NCBI GenBank assembly: GCA_034406715.1
Contig: CP137864.1
Location: 372,001 to 436,000, forward strand
From: Rhodotorula mucilaginosa
Lineage: Eukaryota; Basidiomycota; Microbotryomycetes; Sporidiobolales; Sporidiobolaceae
DNA length: 64,000 nucleotides
Direction of reading: 5' to 3'
Positions 44,878 through 56,108 of the stretch are shown one piece after another. The notes under the pieces are model-generated. The model saw nothing but the letters and a program-made list of their open reading frames with translations, did not search any database and had not been told where the DNA came from. Both the position numbers and the translations under genes were made by a program. The first letter of the stretch is position 1; each line of letters starts with the position of its first letter.

Positions 44878-47800
44878 TTAACTCCCGGGTTTGGTCGCTC
44901 CACCAGCATCTGATCCTTTTCCTCCTTGCCCGAATTTGCTCTTCAAACCGCCGAGCGCAATCTTGAAGCCGCCAAGCTTTGGAGTCGGGGCCGGCGTGGA
45001 TGGTGCTGCAGTAGTCGTTGTCGATGTCGATGTCGCCGCGGGTCCGTTCGACTTTCTTGATGACGGGGGAGATCCCGCGCCGGACGGAGCGCGCTTCTTG
45101 GCAAGCAAGCCGAGCTCGCCGTCGTCGTCGTCCTCTTCCTCCTTCTTACGCTTCAGCGATCCGAGGGAAGGTAAGAATGGGGGCGCTCCGTCTTCGTCCG
45201 GCGGTCCAGAGGAATGCGGCGGCGTGGCAATGTCCTGGCGGAAACTCTCGAGCGTCACGTTGGGTTTGTGGTCATCGTCAAGGACGCTGCGCTTCTTGCC
45301 AGCGATTCCGCGCGTGTTGGCATCGTCGTCGTCGGCAGAAGAGAGGTCGGCCGCGGCGTCCTCCTTGATGAAGCCGCCGGCGAGCGAATCTGCGTCCACG
45401 GTTCCCTGCTTCGGCTCGGCCTCCGCTTCGCCGTCCGATCCTGCATCGTCTGCACCGTACGCGACGAGCGGCACCTTCGTGCTGACGGACAAGGTCTTCG
45501 TCCGGTCGCCTTGATCGGTGAACCAGACTCGAGCCCCGGGTTTCTCATCACCTCCGGCGGGTGCGGCGCGTCTCCGTCGAGAGGAGACAATGGAAGGAGA
45601 CTTGAGGATGTCGGGGCTCGGACCACCTTCACTCGCAGGTAGAGCCTGCCAATCGATGAGGTTCTTTGTCGCGTCGCGCTCGTCTTCTTCCTCGTCGTCC
45701 GAAGTGTTGAAGTACGATTCCTCCTCGAGCTCGCGGCGAGGCGTCCAGCCTGGTTGACTGGTCTGTCTCTGCATCGAGCTGTAAGAGAGCATGATTTAGC
45801 ATCGATGACCTTCATGGCGGCACGGATCAAACCATACCTCGAGGTGGCGCCAGAAGTCGGCGACTGGACGGAATCCGTGGACGTGTCCGCCATCAGTGAA
45901 ACCGGCGGCGGCGGCTCATTGTTCATCTCCCAGCGCGCAATCAAGGCTTCGAAAGGGCGTAGTCCTGGAGACATGCCGGTGCCGGCTGCGAGCTTGCGCA
46001 CCGTGTCGCCCGATCGATCCATCACATGATTCAGTATCGCCCTGACGTTTGCCTGACGTCCACAAACCCCCGGTCAAGGTCAGCGAAACCTTCCAGCGCA
46101 CAAAGGACGAGGGAACACCAACAACTCACGGTGCGAACATGCTCAAAGAACTCGAGGCACGCACTGCCGAGCAGGTTGTCCTTGTCCCGCTCTTCCGCCG
46201 CCGTTTCCAGCACCGGTCGGATCAGGTCATGTTTGACGAGGAAACGGTTGTAGAACTCGTCCGCGCGGGCGACGCATGCGCGCAAGAAACGGAGGGCGGC
46301 GAGGCGGAGGTGGGTATGCCGGGTGAGGCGAGGCTTTGGTCGGAGGAGGCGGCCGATCGCTTTGGCGAGGGTCGGAGTCGAGAGAATGAGGTATTTCGAG
46401 CGGAAGGTATGGTTCGAGACGAAGAAGCAGAGGAGGTCGCAGAGATGAGTGAGGATGGCGACGTTGGCCGCGGAGAGGTTCAAGGGAGGATCTGCACGCG
46501 AGACGGCGATCGTGAGCTTCCAGAGGCCAGCAGGCGATTGCAGAAGGCCAACGTACCGGACTCTTTCGGTTCTGGCAGTTCGAGCAGGGGCTGAAGGAGC
46601 GAGAGGACACAATGGTCGTAGAAGTACTGGAGGAACCGCTCCGCCTCCGGATCGTCTTGACGGAGTCGCGGGCCCTGAAGAGTGTCCCCAAAGAAAGTCA
46701 GCACCGCGCGGGTGTGCCTAGCACGGGAGGTCAAGGCAGAGGAACAGGCGCACAGGCTGGATGCTTCCTTCGCCGGTCACGTCCACAAGGACCCTGAGCG
46801 CCTCTGTCAATTGGGCCTTGATCCCGAGGTCCTCCTCGTCCTTGAACATGCAGAGCAGTAGTCCGAGGAGCGTACTCCTCTCTTCTCGCGTCTTTCTCTC
46901 GCGTGCGAGCCGTTCCGCCTCTTCCGGAGTCTGCATCTCCTCGGCGAGGTCGGCCTCGAGTACGGCAGCGAGGTCTTCGCCACCTGCCCCACCTCCCCCT
47001 CCTTCCTTCTCCGACTCGGCTTCTTGTCGCGTTTCTTGCTCCTTGCCTTGCTGGAGACAGAACGCCCGCACGTCTGCCGGGTCCAGATCGACGACCGCGA
47101 TCCAGACTCCGAGCGCCGCAGACCGGATCGTGCTCGCCGTGTCCTCCTCCTCGGGCGGCAACTCGATCGCGAACCGCAACGCGCCCTCGAGCGCCGCCAA
47201 GAGGCCCCGCTCGCACATGTTCTTGTAGAACGCGGTGCGAGGCGGCAGTTGCAGGTTCTTGGCCATCTGAGCGAGTTGCTGCAGGAACAGCATCGCGTGC
47301 AGTTTGCGCTCGCTGTCGGACAAGGTGGAAGGGTCGATGCCGACCGGGGTAGATTTCGCGGGCGAGGAGAGCGGCGAGGGTCCGGGCGGAGGAGACGAGC
47401 CGACTCGCGGTCGTTTCGTCGATCGCTCGGCGAGGAGGTCGTCTGGCAAGTCCGGTCCAATGGTTCGTTTCGGACCGAGCGCGAGACTTCGCTCTTTGCC
47501 CTTGGACGACGGCGAATCCGGCGCCCTCGTAGCGGCAGAAGTCTCATCAGACGCGTCCACGGTGTTCGCGGTCGAGGTCTGCGATTCGTTCTGCTTCTTC
47601 TTGTGGATCCGAAACACCTCGAGGAGCAAGTCCGGTTGGGAATTGATGACGTTGACAATCTCGACCTCGTTGAAATAGATGGCCGAGTTGAGCATCGAGA
47701 ACGTCGAGTCTTCGATGATCCGCGCGAGGACGATATCCTTGAGGTAATGCAGGCGGTGGGTTTGGTGGATCTTGCCGAGGAGTTGGGCGCCGAGGAGATG

Positions 47801-49732
47801 AGAGGGTACGACGGGGACAAAGGCACTCGGGGAGGAGAGGTGTTGTCGGTAGGAAGCTCGCATGGTCGGGAATTCAGGATCGTCTGTCGGAGGGGTAGCC
47901 GCGTCCAAGATCGCGATCAGCGCCGTTGTACCCCGAAACCGTGACACCAAGACCTCACGCTCACATTCGAGAACTCCCACCACGCCGAGGATCACGTCGT
48001 CCTGCAGGATATGTTCGAATATAGCATTGTCGTTCAGCAGCACTAGCGCGGGCAAAAAGGTCAGTTGCTGGAAAGAAAAAGATCAAAAACAGAAAAGAAC
48101 GTAGCAGGCTTACGGATCTGCTGCATGACGCGACACAAGGCATGCAAGTCTTCGAGGGACTCGAGGTCCTCGGCGTCCTTCTGCAACTGACACAGCTTCT
48201 CGATGACGCCCGTCCGGAGCACGACGCTCGCGGCGCGTTCCCGCCCGACCGCCGAACGCGACATGGACCGGAGCGCGTCGTCAAAGTCGGGGATCGAGCC
48301 CAGGTTCGGTTCGGGGAGCGAGTTGGCGAGGGAGGCAAAGCTCGATCCGGACAGAAGATGCCGAGGAGGCGAGGAGAGCGCGTCGGACGCGGGTGGCGAA
48401 GGTGAGCGGAGCGCGGCTTGTTCGGCTAGGAGAGGGTCGTCTCTCCAGAGGTCAGTTCCCCAAGTCGTCTACCGATGAGTCAAGCGGGGTCAACTCACCG
48501 AGGTATCTCCTCGCCGCCTTGATAAACTCCCAGATCTCACTGCAGCCCGAACCGGTCGCGAAACTGAGCGCCATCTCTTGCTCCTCGTCGTTCTCGTCGA
48601 GGGTCCGTTCAGTCCAGACAATCAGGGTCTCTTGCTGTCGTTGGTAACCCCCGGCGTCAATCGTGACGTTGCCGTTCTCGTCGACCGAGGTGACTTCGTC
48701 GTCGTCGGGGAGTTCGTCGGGAGAGATCCCGGGAGGATAAGGCTGGACGCGAGATCGCAGGATCAAGTTCGAGTCGTCATCCTCTTCGTCGTTGTCGTCG
48801 TCGTCCTCCTCGGAATCGTCGGAGTTGTCGCGTTTGTCCACCTTGACTCCTGGTGTTGGCTCGTCCTCTTCGATGAGACTGTTCGCTGACACGCGATCGG
48901 CGGAGCTCGACCCGTCGTCACCATCCATCTTCTTCTTCTTCCGCACAGGAGATCCATCTCCAGCTGTCGCCGACCATCGGTTTTGCTTCTTCTTGTTCTT
49001 CTTCGCCGCCGCCGTCGCCGCCGCCGGCTTTTCCCTCTTGACGAGGATCCACGCGCCTTCCTCGACTTGGGGGAACGCGCCCTCGTCGCCTGGATTCGTG
49101 AAACCGTCCGTCAACGTGGCTGTTGTCGGGACCGACTGGAGAAACTCGCCGGTGCAGGTCCCGGTTCCGAGGTCGATCCAGGCGTCGTCTTTGAGGCGGT
49201 AGACTTTGACGCGCCGACTCGGGGCGTGAGATGAAGCCGAGGGCGAGGAGGAAGCGGAAGAGGTGGAAGAAGGAGAAGAGCCGGCGGCCGCGGCGGGACT
49301 GGATGAGGCGGCGGCGGCGGCGGCGCCGCCGCGTGCCCCCTGAGAGGGCGAAGAAGAAGCGAGGTCGCGGGCGGGAGAAGTTGAAGGGTCGCCATTGCCG
49401 GCGTCGCCGTCGCTACCACTGGTAGATTTCGGTGCAAGCTCTCCACTCGGCAGTGGCGTGTCCTCTGTCGTCGCGCTCCTGTTGGCACCACCATCGGCGT
49501 TTGCTGGTGTCGCGCCAGCCGCCGCCATGTCGCCGTCGTCACCGCTCCGAGTGGCCGCATCGCCGTCCTCGTCCTTCCGGGGAGCGGGTGATGCTGGCGT
49601 CTCTGCGTCGCTGGCTGTGGCTGTGGTCGCGGATGTGGTCGATCCAGCCTTATCCTCCTCCTCCTCTGTCGCCCTCGCTCCTCCTCCCTCTCCTGCCAGT
49701 GCGACGCTGGTCGGACGCGCGACCCCCTGCAT
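44878..49732 (-). CDS. PSY2: Protein phosphatase 4 regulatory subunit 3 (SMEK/Psy2)
   Basis: Targets the PP4 catalytic subunit to substrates in DNA-damage recovery and other pathways. First ATG in frame is at 49732 (MQGVARPTSVALAG); the frame upstream has no ATG. An acidic/Ser-rich N-terminal extension of about 170 residues precedes the EVH1/PH-like domain (RRVKVYRLKDDAWIDLGTGT, ETLIVWTERTLDE, ATGSGCSEIWEFIKAA), which itself has an acidic insert. The SMK-1/armadillo part follows: LDAATPPTDDPEFP, MRASYRQHLSSPSAFVPVVP, IHQTHRLHYLKDIVLARIIE, EIVNVINSQPDLLLEVFRIH, MCERGLLAALEGALRFAIEL, EAERFLQYFYDHCVLSLLQP, LLCFFVSNHTFRSKYLIL and RFLRACVARADEFYNRFLVK. The acidic, Ser-rich tail (ESYFNTSDDEEEDE) ends at 44878. 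A VDLFD-type insert between helices is Ser/Pro-rich and lineage-specific. About seven exons. Confidence 0.93.
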
Positions 49733-50254
49733 AACCCCCAGTTTACACCCCGTACAGCGAGTTCCAGACGCGTGCGCGATCGAGTTGCTCAGGTTGTTTT
49801 GGGGCGCGTGAGTTGTATCGCGCGATTGACGTCGACGTTGTCCCTCTGAACGCGCGTCTCCAGCTGGGCTTTCCCGGGTTGGCTTGCAGCGAGGTCCCGG
49901 TCTGAGCGCCAGTCGATCCAACTCTGTCTGCCCAGCTTTTGGCAGAGAGCGCCACTCGTCGCTGCAGTTGAGAGGAGTCGCGTGCCGGCTTGCAAAGGTG
50001 CAGGCCAAGTGATTTTATACTGGGTCTCTCCGCAGGCCATCTAGTGAGCTGCGAGTGCTGCAGGAAATCTGTTACGCTATAATCAGTGCAGGCGTGCTCT
50101 CGGCAAGCCTGTCGGAAGACATGGGCCCAGCGAGTTGTTGAGTCCGCGGCGGCCTCGGACAGACGTCAGCCCGACCACGGTCGCTCCCCCGCCTTGCCCT
50201 CATCTCTCACTCTCTCGACCTAACCACCAGCCAGGAGAACTACACAGAGAGCAC
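49733..50254. promoter_or_regulatory. Divergent promoter PSY2 / protein phosphatase inhibitor 2
   Basis: 522 bp between two phosphatase-regulator genes. On the minus strand TATAAAAT (50013-50020) is a good TATA-box candidate, about 280 bp upstream of the PSY2 ATG. CT-rich tracts (TCATCTCTCACTCTCTCGAC) precede the inhibitor-2 ATG. Confidence 0.5.
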
Positions 50255-51435
50255 ATGGAAGTCGACCAACGCACGTCGCCGCCTGCGCGCAAGCCGTCGC
50301 ACGGGAGCGGGATCCGGCCCCGCGGAATCCTCAAGAACGCCCACCACCCGGCGTCATCATCTTCTGGAGCTGGCGCTGGCGCTGGAGTGACGCACCACGC
50401 GGGGCTGGCGTGGGACGAAGCCAACTTGAGCTTGAACGATTTGCAAAAGGACTCGACTATGAAGATCACCGAACCAAAGACGCCGTACGTGCGCTACAAC
50501 CCAGAGACCGACGAGGTCATGGACCTCGACCGTGAGTTGCCCTCTTCCTCCCCTTTCTCCAACGTGCGTGGTTGTCGACTTACTGACGCCCTCGTAACGC
50601 TGTCCGCGAGAGGCAGAGATCCCCGGTATCTCGCTCGGCACCACCTCGTACGGCACCACCGGAGCGTCCCCTTCCGCCGTCGCCAACCTCCTCGATGCCC
50701 GCGACCCGTCCCGCTTCGTCCCCCACCATCACCAACACCAACACCAGCCCCAAACACCAGCACAAGAGGGAGGCGGAGGAGCAGCCCCTCCGGTCAATCA
50801 TCGTCGCGGATCAGAAGGGAGCGAAAAGATGGTCAGGCTCGAACGGAGCGCGAGCGACCTCTCGAAATCGCACCACCACCATCCGCACGACCATGCGAAC
50901 CAATCCTCCTCCTCCGAGGCCCTCACCGCGGCAGCCGATGGGGGCCACCACCAGCACGCGGCACCGGACGTGGTCGTGCCGGCTGCCGTCGACTCTGACG
51001 ACGATGACGAAGACGACGCAGACGAAGAGAGTGAGCCCTCTGCGTGCCATCACCGAGCCGCTTGTGGTACCAACGCTGACGAGGCGGCGCCTGCCTGCAG
51101 CGATCGAACACCGGCGGCAATTCGCCCAGAAACGAGGCCGGCACTACTCGTAAGCCCAGCAGGCCCTCTTCTTGAACCCCTCGCCGTGGGAAGTACCTCT
51201 CTGCTCGTGATGGATGCTGACACCTGAGTGTCCGTGCGCATACAGGAACGAAGGCATGGCGATGAAGCAAGCCGCGGCTCTTCTCGCTCAAGAAGACGAG
51301 GACGACGACGACGACGACGAGAACACCGACAAGGCGATGGCGAACGGAGCTCAGCCGCAACAGCGCGACGGGATGAGTGCGGTCCCTCCGCCGGTTCCGA
51401 GCTTGCCGAACGGGATGCAGACCGATGCGCTGTGA
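50255..51435 (+). CDS. GLC8: Protein phosphatase inhibitor 2 (IPP-2/Glc8 family)
   Basis: Binds and tunes type-1 protein phosphatase. The ATG at 50255 gives [13 protein letters not shown] and the conserved RPRGILKN (SILK-like PP1 docking), [20 protein letters not shown] and [20 protein letters not shown]. The next exon contains [14 protein letters not shown] and [14 protein letters not shown], then an acidic block. The third and fourth exons give [31 protein letters not shown], the HYNE-type helix that covers the PP1 active site. The usual Thr of the PxTP motif (KTPY) is present for GSK3-type phosphorylation. Four exons with phases matching; stop at 51433-51435. Longer than the usual inhibitor 2 because of His/Gln- and Asp-rich inserts. 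Confidence 0.9.
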
Positions 51436-52167
51436 CCCCCCGCGCGTTTCGTCCTGACGGAGGCGTGACACAGGCGGGCGGACGAGGAGGACTTCCGACT
51501 TGTACATACAGGCGAGCGTGAGGAGTAAGAGGCTTGAGTTCGGGGCGGCGGTCCCGCACGTCGTGGTGGTATGCTGTGATCGTGTCGAGCAGTTTTTTTC
51601 GAATTGTTCTTTTTTCCCATTCCCACTTCCAATTCCCGCTGTAAATTCTGATGGTAGTGGCTCGCTCCGCTTCGGGAATGCTAGCCACTACTCGCAATCA
51701 CATCCCCTGCTTTGAAACGAGTTCACTTCAAACTCCGCTCGCAAATGAAGGGAGCGAACAGAGGCTGAATCGAAAGGTCTCTCTTCTCCTATCGTGTTTG
51801 CGACCTAACGCGACACCCAAACAGCGGGCCACAGCCGAACTCGCACAGGCCAAGGGAAAAGAACGATGCAATTGATGGGGTAGGAAAGTACCGAGTTCAT
51901 AGTTGGTTACAGAGGGGGGGGGGGGTTCCGTAGAATGGAAGAGTTCGAGGCGTTCTTGTTTCGGACCGTCTTGCCTTGTCAAAGGCAAGGAGGAGGGTCC
52001 TGGGTTGTGATAGTGATACAGCGAGGGGTCGCGCAAGCAAGAAACGGGATTCAAGGGAGAGGAGGGGAAGCTTGACGGGGCGTCGTGCGGGAGGATCAAA
52101 GGTTTTCGAGCTTGAGGCCGTGCCGATTTTCTTCCCCTGCGAGTTGGCTTGGCTGGGACGGGGCCGT
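51436..52167. other. Convergent intergenic region
   Basis: 732 bp between the stops of inhibitor 2 and NCS1. It holds T-rich stretches (CAGTTTTTTTCGAATTGTTC and CTTTTTTCCC, 51588-51619) on the plus strand suited to 3'-end formation, and a G12 run at 51914-51925. Small frames do not look coding. Confidence 0.45.
51914..51925 (+). repeat. Poly-G tract (12 G)
   Basis: Twelve consecutive G in a convergent intergenic region; likely a slippage-prone site, and possibly length-variable between strains or misread in sequencing. Confidence 0.8.
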
Positions 52168-54121
52168 TTAGACGAGTCCGTCGTACAGCGAGAGGGCCTA
52201 TGTGCGTCGTTCGCAAAACAGGACCAGACTTATCAGTACGAGTTGTCTCTCCCCGTGACGAGCAAGTCAAAAACATCCGCTTCGAATTCGAACGCACCTG
52301 GACGATCGTCGGGTCCTTCTTCGACCCTTCCTTGAACTCTTCGAACGTGACTGTTGGGGGAAACCACAAGAATATCCATCAGTTTCTCTTTTGTCTTGAC
52401 GTTCCAGCAACGCACTTTCGTGCGCAGGCAAGGAACAGCGAGAGATTTCTGATGAACGCACGCTGGTGGTCGTGATTCAAGTCCATCAGGGCAAAGATCT
52501 TGTTGACGCGCTGCAAGGTATGGGGGCGGATCAAAAGAACGATTTGGTCAGGAAAGATTCTCGATGCTTTCTTATCGCGCAAGTACACCGCGGCTGTGGC
52601 CCAAGGGAGCGTATGCGAGCGCATAGGGAGGAGAAGCTCGACTCGGAGGAGCCGGAGCTCGACTCGGAGGAGGAGGAGTAGGTGCTCGACTCGGAGGAGG
52701 AGGAGTAGGTGCTCGACTCGGAGGAGCCGGAGCTCGACTCGGAGGAGGAGGAGGAAGAGGTGCTCGACTCGGAGGAGCAGGACCTCGACTCGGAGGAGGA
52801 AGAGGAGGAGGAGGAGGTGCTCGACTCCACCGCCACCACCACCACCACCACCAAGGCGAAGAGGTGAAAGTGCGGGGGAGGAGGAAGAAAAGAACAGAAG
52901 AACATCGGGCGGAAAACGGACCTTTTCTGCGGTATCCTCGTCTGGCGGCAACTTGACCATCTCTCCCGTCATGTCATAGATCGACTGGACAATCTTGAGC
53001 ATCTCGTCGTACGTGATCAAGCCGTCGTTGTTGATGTCGTACAGCTGGAACGCCCCTGCATGTCACCAGAGATACCACGACAGAGGTAATAGACGTCAAC
53101 ATCCACTCCATCGCGGAGGAGACGGTCCATCCTCGGGGTCTAGTACGACGGAACGCACATTGGAGTTTCTCGTCGAGCTTTCCTCGGCTAGTGATGGACA
53201 GGGCGGCGATGAATTCACGGAAGTCGATCGTGCCGTTGCCGTTCTTGTCTGCGCATCGGTTACCGCACGCGCAAGAAGCTCAGCGATCACATCCTTGCCT
53301 GCTGACGAGTTCAAACCGCCTGCCGCTTGCTCCCACCCTCGACGCACCAAAGACTTTGAAGACGTGCTCCGCAAATGCCTTCGGGTTGCCGAACGGGAAG
53401 AACTGCTTGTAGATCCGCGCAAACTCTTCCTGGTTGAGCTGGCCGGACGGGCAGTCTTTGACAAAGCCCTTGTACCTGTGCGACACGCGCATTCCTCAAT
53501 CAGCTCCTTGCCGGGGAAGGGAGATCTCCTCTGGAGGCGAGTCGAGTGGAAAGAGAGGCAACGACGCACCATTGCTGCAGCTCTTTCTTGTCGACTGGTC
53601 GGGGTGAAACAAGCAAAAGAGCGTCAGATTCCTTGATCCCATCACCAGTGAATTGTATGCTCTTCGAGGACCACACGGGTCGCCGACCAAAAACCCGCGC
53701 CCCGAGTCGGTTCATCATCCACCCGCGGACGGCGCCTGTCACCGTTCCCGGGTTCGGAGTCGGTTCGTGAGAGTTGTACAGGTCGAGAGTCGTGTTGTCG
53801 CCTGTACGCGCGTGCTCCTCGCCTCCTTCCCCGGCAAGACGGTATGACATCTCCTGGAGGACCGACCCCCCGCTTCTGTCTCGATCACCGAGGACACACG
53901 CCAAAGGGGAAAGGACGACTGACAGTAGGTGTTCTTCTGGAGGTCTGCGAGGTCTTCTGGCGACAGCTTTGACTGGGATTTGCCCTGTCGACGCAGATTG
54001 AGTGCACCGCCGAGGTGATCGAGAAAGCCGAACGAGAGCGGGAGCAAACAGGTCGCGGGCAAGGAGCACAAGAGTCAGCAGGCGGAACTGCATGGCGATG
54101 TACAAGACCGTGCCGCACCAT
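52168..54121 (-). CDS. NCS1: Neuronal calcium sensor 1 / frequenin
   Basis: Myristoylated EF-hand protein; in yeasts Frq1/Ncs1 activates the PI 4-kinase Pik1 at the Golgi. Nine exons are read. Exon 1 is just the ATG at 54119-54121 (donor GTGCGG), followed by exon 53924-53984 giving the Gly-2 myristoylation signal (M)[18 protein letters not shown]. Then [40 protein letters not shown] (first, degenerate EF hand), [20 protein letters not shown] (EF2), [20 protein letters not shown] (EF3), and after a 411-nt intron [27 protein letters not shown] (EF4) and ALSLYDGLV. Stop at 52168-52170. Asp and Asn ligands of EF2-EF4 are in place. Length without the long intron fits the usual about 190 residues. 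The ATG-only first exon is inferred from the acceptor before GGC. Confidence 0.93.
52511..52921 (-). other. 411-nt NCS1 intron, open in frame
   Basis: Intron from GTCCGT (after AAG of DTAEK) to TTGCAG (before CGC of RVNKIF). It is phase 0, its length is 3 x 137, and it contains no stop in the frame of the flanking exons, so retention would insert 137 mostly Leu/Arg/Val/Glu residues between EF hands 3 and 4. It contains the minisatellite at 52637-52828. Confidence 0.85.
52637..52828 (+). repeat. Minisatellite in an NCS1 intron, unit CTCGACTC(GGAGGAG)n
   Basis: The core CTCGACTC begins at 52637, 52658, 52685, 52712, 52733, 52763, 52784 and 52820. Spacings are 21, 27, 27, 21, 30, 21 and 36 bp, all multiples of three, with GAG/GCC/GTAG-type variable filling. 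One strand is strongly purine-rich. Confidence 0.92.
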
Positions 54122-54253
54122 GGTTCGTGCGTGTGTATCGATATGTACGTTAGGGTAAACGAGAGCCAAGCCGTCTTTTCCGCGGCGACGTCGACCCGCA
54201 GCACCGAACGCGTCTCTCTCCCTCTTCCAAGCCTCTCGCTCTGACGGTCAGGC

Positions 54254-54514
54254 GTGTCTCTGATCACTGCCATCGCTTCGTTTCGCCCGCTGCTGTCCCG
54301 CTCGCTTTCAACCCCCGTCGCTCAACCTGCGCACCGCCCCCGTCCCATGAGACGGTCCTTGGCAGCACCGCCCCGACCAACGATCGCCTGCTCCTTGCTT
54401 GCCCGTGCCAATCTTGCTTTGCGGCTGATACCCGCCCTCAATCTGGCGGGAACACCCTCCGTGAAAACAAGAGGCCTTCCTCTCGATTGGGCGCCCGCGG
54501 CGCATCGATCATGA
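54254..54514 (+). CDS. Possible small protein or first exon, mitochondrial-presequence-like (weak)
   Basis: An 86-codon frame starting MSLITAIASFRPLLSRSLST, rich in Arg/Ser/Leu/Ala with almost no acidic residues, which resembles a mitochondrial targeting sequence. It could be a first exon continued by splicing within 54550-55000, where other Arg-rich frames occur, or non-coding. I searched by eye for bL34m, bL36m and uS12m signatures downstream and found none. It is divergent from NCS1 (133 bp between starts). Function unknown. Confidence 0.3.
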   Translation: MSLITAIASFRPLLSRSLSTPVAQPAHRPRPMRRSLAAPPRPTIACSLLARANLALRLIPALNLAGTPSVKTRGLPLDWAPAAHRS

Positions 54515-55187
54515 ATCGCCCGGATTAGCACAATACCCTGTACGCCACGCGCAATCCTGGTACCCGCACAGCTCGGCGTTCTGATCCCGCTCAGACGTAC
54601 GGCCAGCTGTCGTCGCTTTTCGCTCGGCTTTCCCTGCCGAAGGTCAGCCTCGCGCGCCAACCTGCACCTCCTCCTCCTGCTCCTCAATCACGAGGCACAA
54701 GACTTGCGCGGCGCAACAGAACAAGATCTTCGAGGCTACATATCATCTCTGCAAGTTCAGCGCCACCCTCCGACCGTTTCCGGCCACTTACACGCCAGTG
54801 AAGAAGGCAAGACCGCGCACTTGCTGGGTCCGCCTCGCTTCGACTCGTACGAACGATTCAACACCGTCCGGTCGAGGTCTGGCAGTCTTCGGACACAGGT
54901 CTAATGACCGTGAATGTCGTCCGGTCGCAGTCCGGCAGTAGAGCATATGGACCTCGGCGGTTCACAAGATGACTTTGTGTGGCGAGGCAGACTGTGGGAA
55001 ACCGTCCTCCGACGAGAGCACCTGTATTGTCTCTCGAGGCGAAGGACAAGAGTGTCCTGATTGTATACGTACTTTTGATACTCTGACTGTATGTGAATGT
55101 TTTCCTGAGCGGCGGACCCAGGCCAGAGAGAGCTGCACCGCCACTTTGTCCTTCCGACCGTCATCTCATCCCTCCAGAAGAGCGAGC
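54515..55187. other. Region upstream of FIS1
   Basis: About 670 bp without a gene I can support. It may contain further exons of the weak gene at 54254 and certainly the FIS1 promoter. AT-richer stretches (GTATACGTACTTTTGATACT at 55063-55082) lie about 110 bp before the FIS1 ATG. Confidence 0.35.
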
Positions 55188-56108
55188 ATGCCGTCAGACG
55201 TTCTTCCAGGTCCGTTCCAGCCCGTTACATGCATAGTCGCTTCCCCAGTCCTGTTGCCCGCATCACCGGAACCGGACCACTGACCCACCCACTCGTCATC
55301 ATCATCATCTCGGCAAAACCTCCTCCTCGACTGCGCGCGTTCGCGGTACTGCAACGAAAACAGCCGCGGTGGACGCTCAATCGCCCCTGACAGCAGAAGA
55401 GCTCGACGTCCTGCGACAGCAATACGCCGACGAGTCGGCGAAAGGGTGGGTCTCGGTCCAGACAAAGTTCAACTATGCGTGGGGCAGCGTCAAGAGCGAC
55501 AACCGCGTCGAGGTCGGGGAGGGCGTCGCTCTGCTCATGGGTACGTGGCCCATCCTCTCATCGCGGACGACAATCTCCATCCCCCGTATTTCGAGGGACG
55601 TCCGAAAGTTCCGCTGACTTGTGCCCCTCTCTCAAAAATTCACTGTGGCCGCCTGCCCGCAGACATTTACCGGACAGAGCCGACACGGAGACGAGAATGC
55701 CTCTACTTCCTCGCGGTCGGACACTACAAACTGGGCAACTACCCCGAAGCGAAGCGCTACAACGGTCAGTTGCCCCTTCTCTCGCCGACAACTCTCGCTC
55801 CCGACCCGTGATATTGACATATTCGCAACGAATTCACCCGCATCGCACAGCTATGCTACTCGAGAAGGAGCCGAACAATATCCAAGCGCAAAGCCTGAGG
55901 CAATTGATCGAAGCCGCAGTAGCAAAAGGTGCGTAGTCCTTCTCTCCTCTCCCGTCGACCTCCTTCTTTGCTCCCGCGGGAACTGAGACGTCTGCCTTCT
56001 TCGGTTGTACGCACAGAGGGATACGTCGGGATGGCCATCGCAGGCGGAGCAGCCGCCGCGGCCGGCATCCTCTTTGCAGCTTTCATGGGCGCCAAAGGTC
56101 GTCGATAG
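55188..56108 (+). CDS. FIS1: Mitochondrial fission 1 protein (Fis1)
   Basis: Tail-anchored protein of the outer mitochondrial membrane (and peroxisomes) that recruits the division machinery. Exon 1 is 55188-55209 (MPSDVLP), joined across GTCCGT/AACAG to [20 protein letters not shown] at 55364. The TPR-like bundle continues: [75 protein letters not shown], and the tail anchor [20 protein letters not shown] followed by the basic end GAKGRR. Stop TAG 56106-56108. The N-terminus agrees with fungal Fis1 proteins only with this splice; the GTG at 55369 is not the start. Five exons. Tail-to-tail with the AIR gene, 162 bp apart. Confidence 0.93.

Noticed and set aside
52637-52828. CRISPR-like array
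   Set aside because: The stretches between the repeated cores are not unique spacers but GAG/GCC variants of the same repeat, and the organism is a eukaryote.
52500-52979. Arg/Ser-rich plus-strand frame over the minisatellite
   Set aside because: It is the antisense reading of the NCS1 intron repeat; no start context, no continuation, simple-repeat composition.
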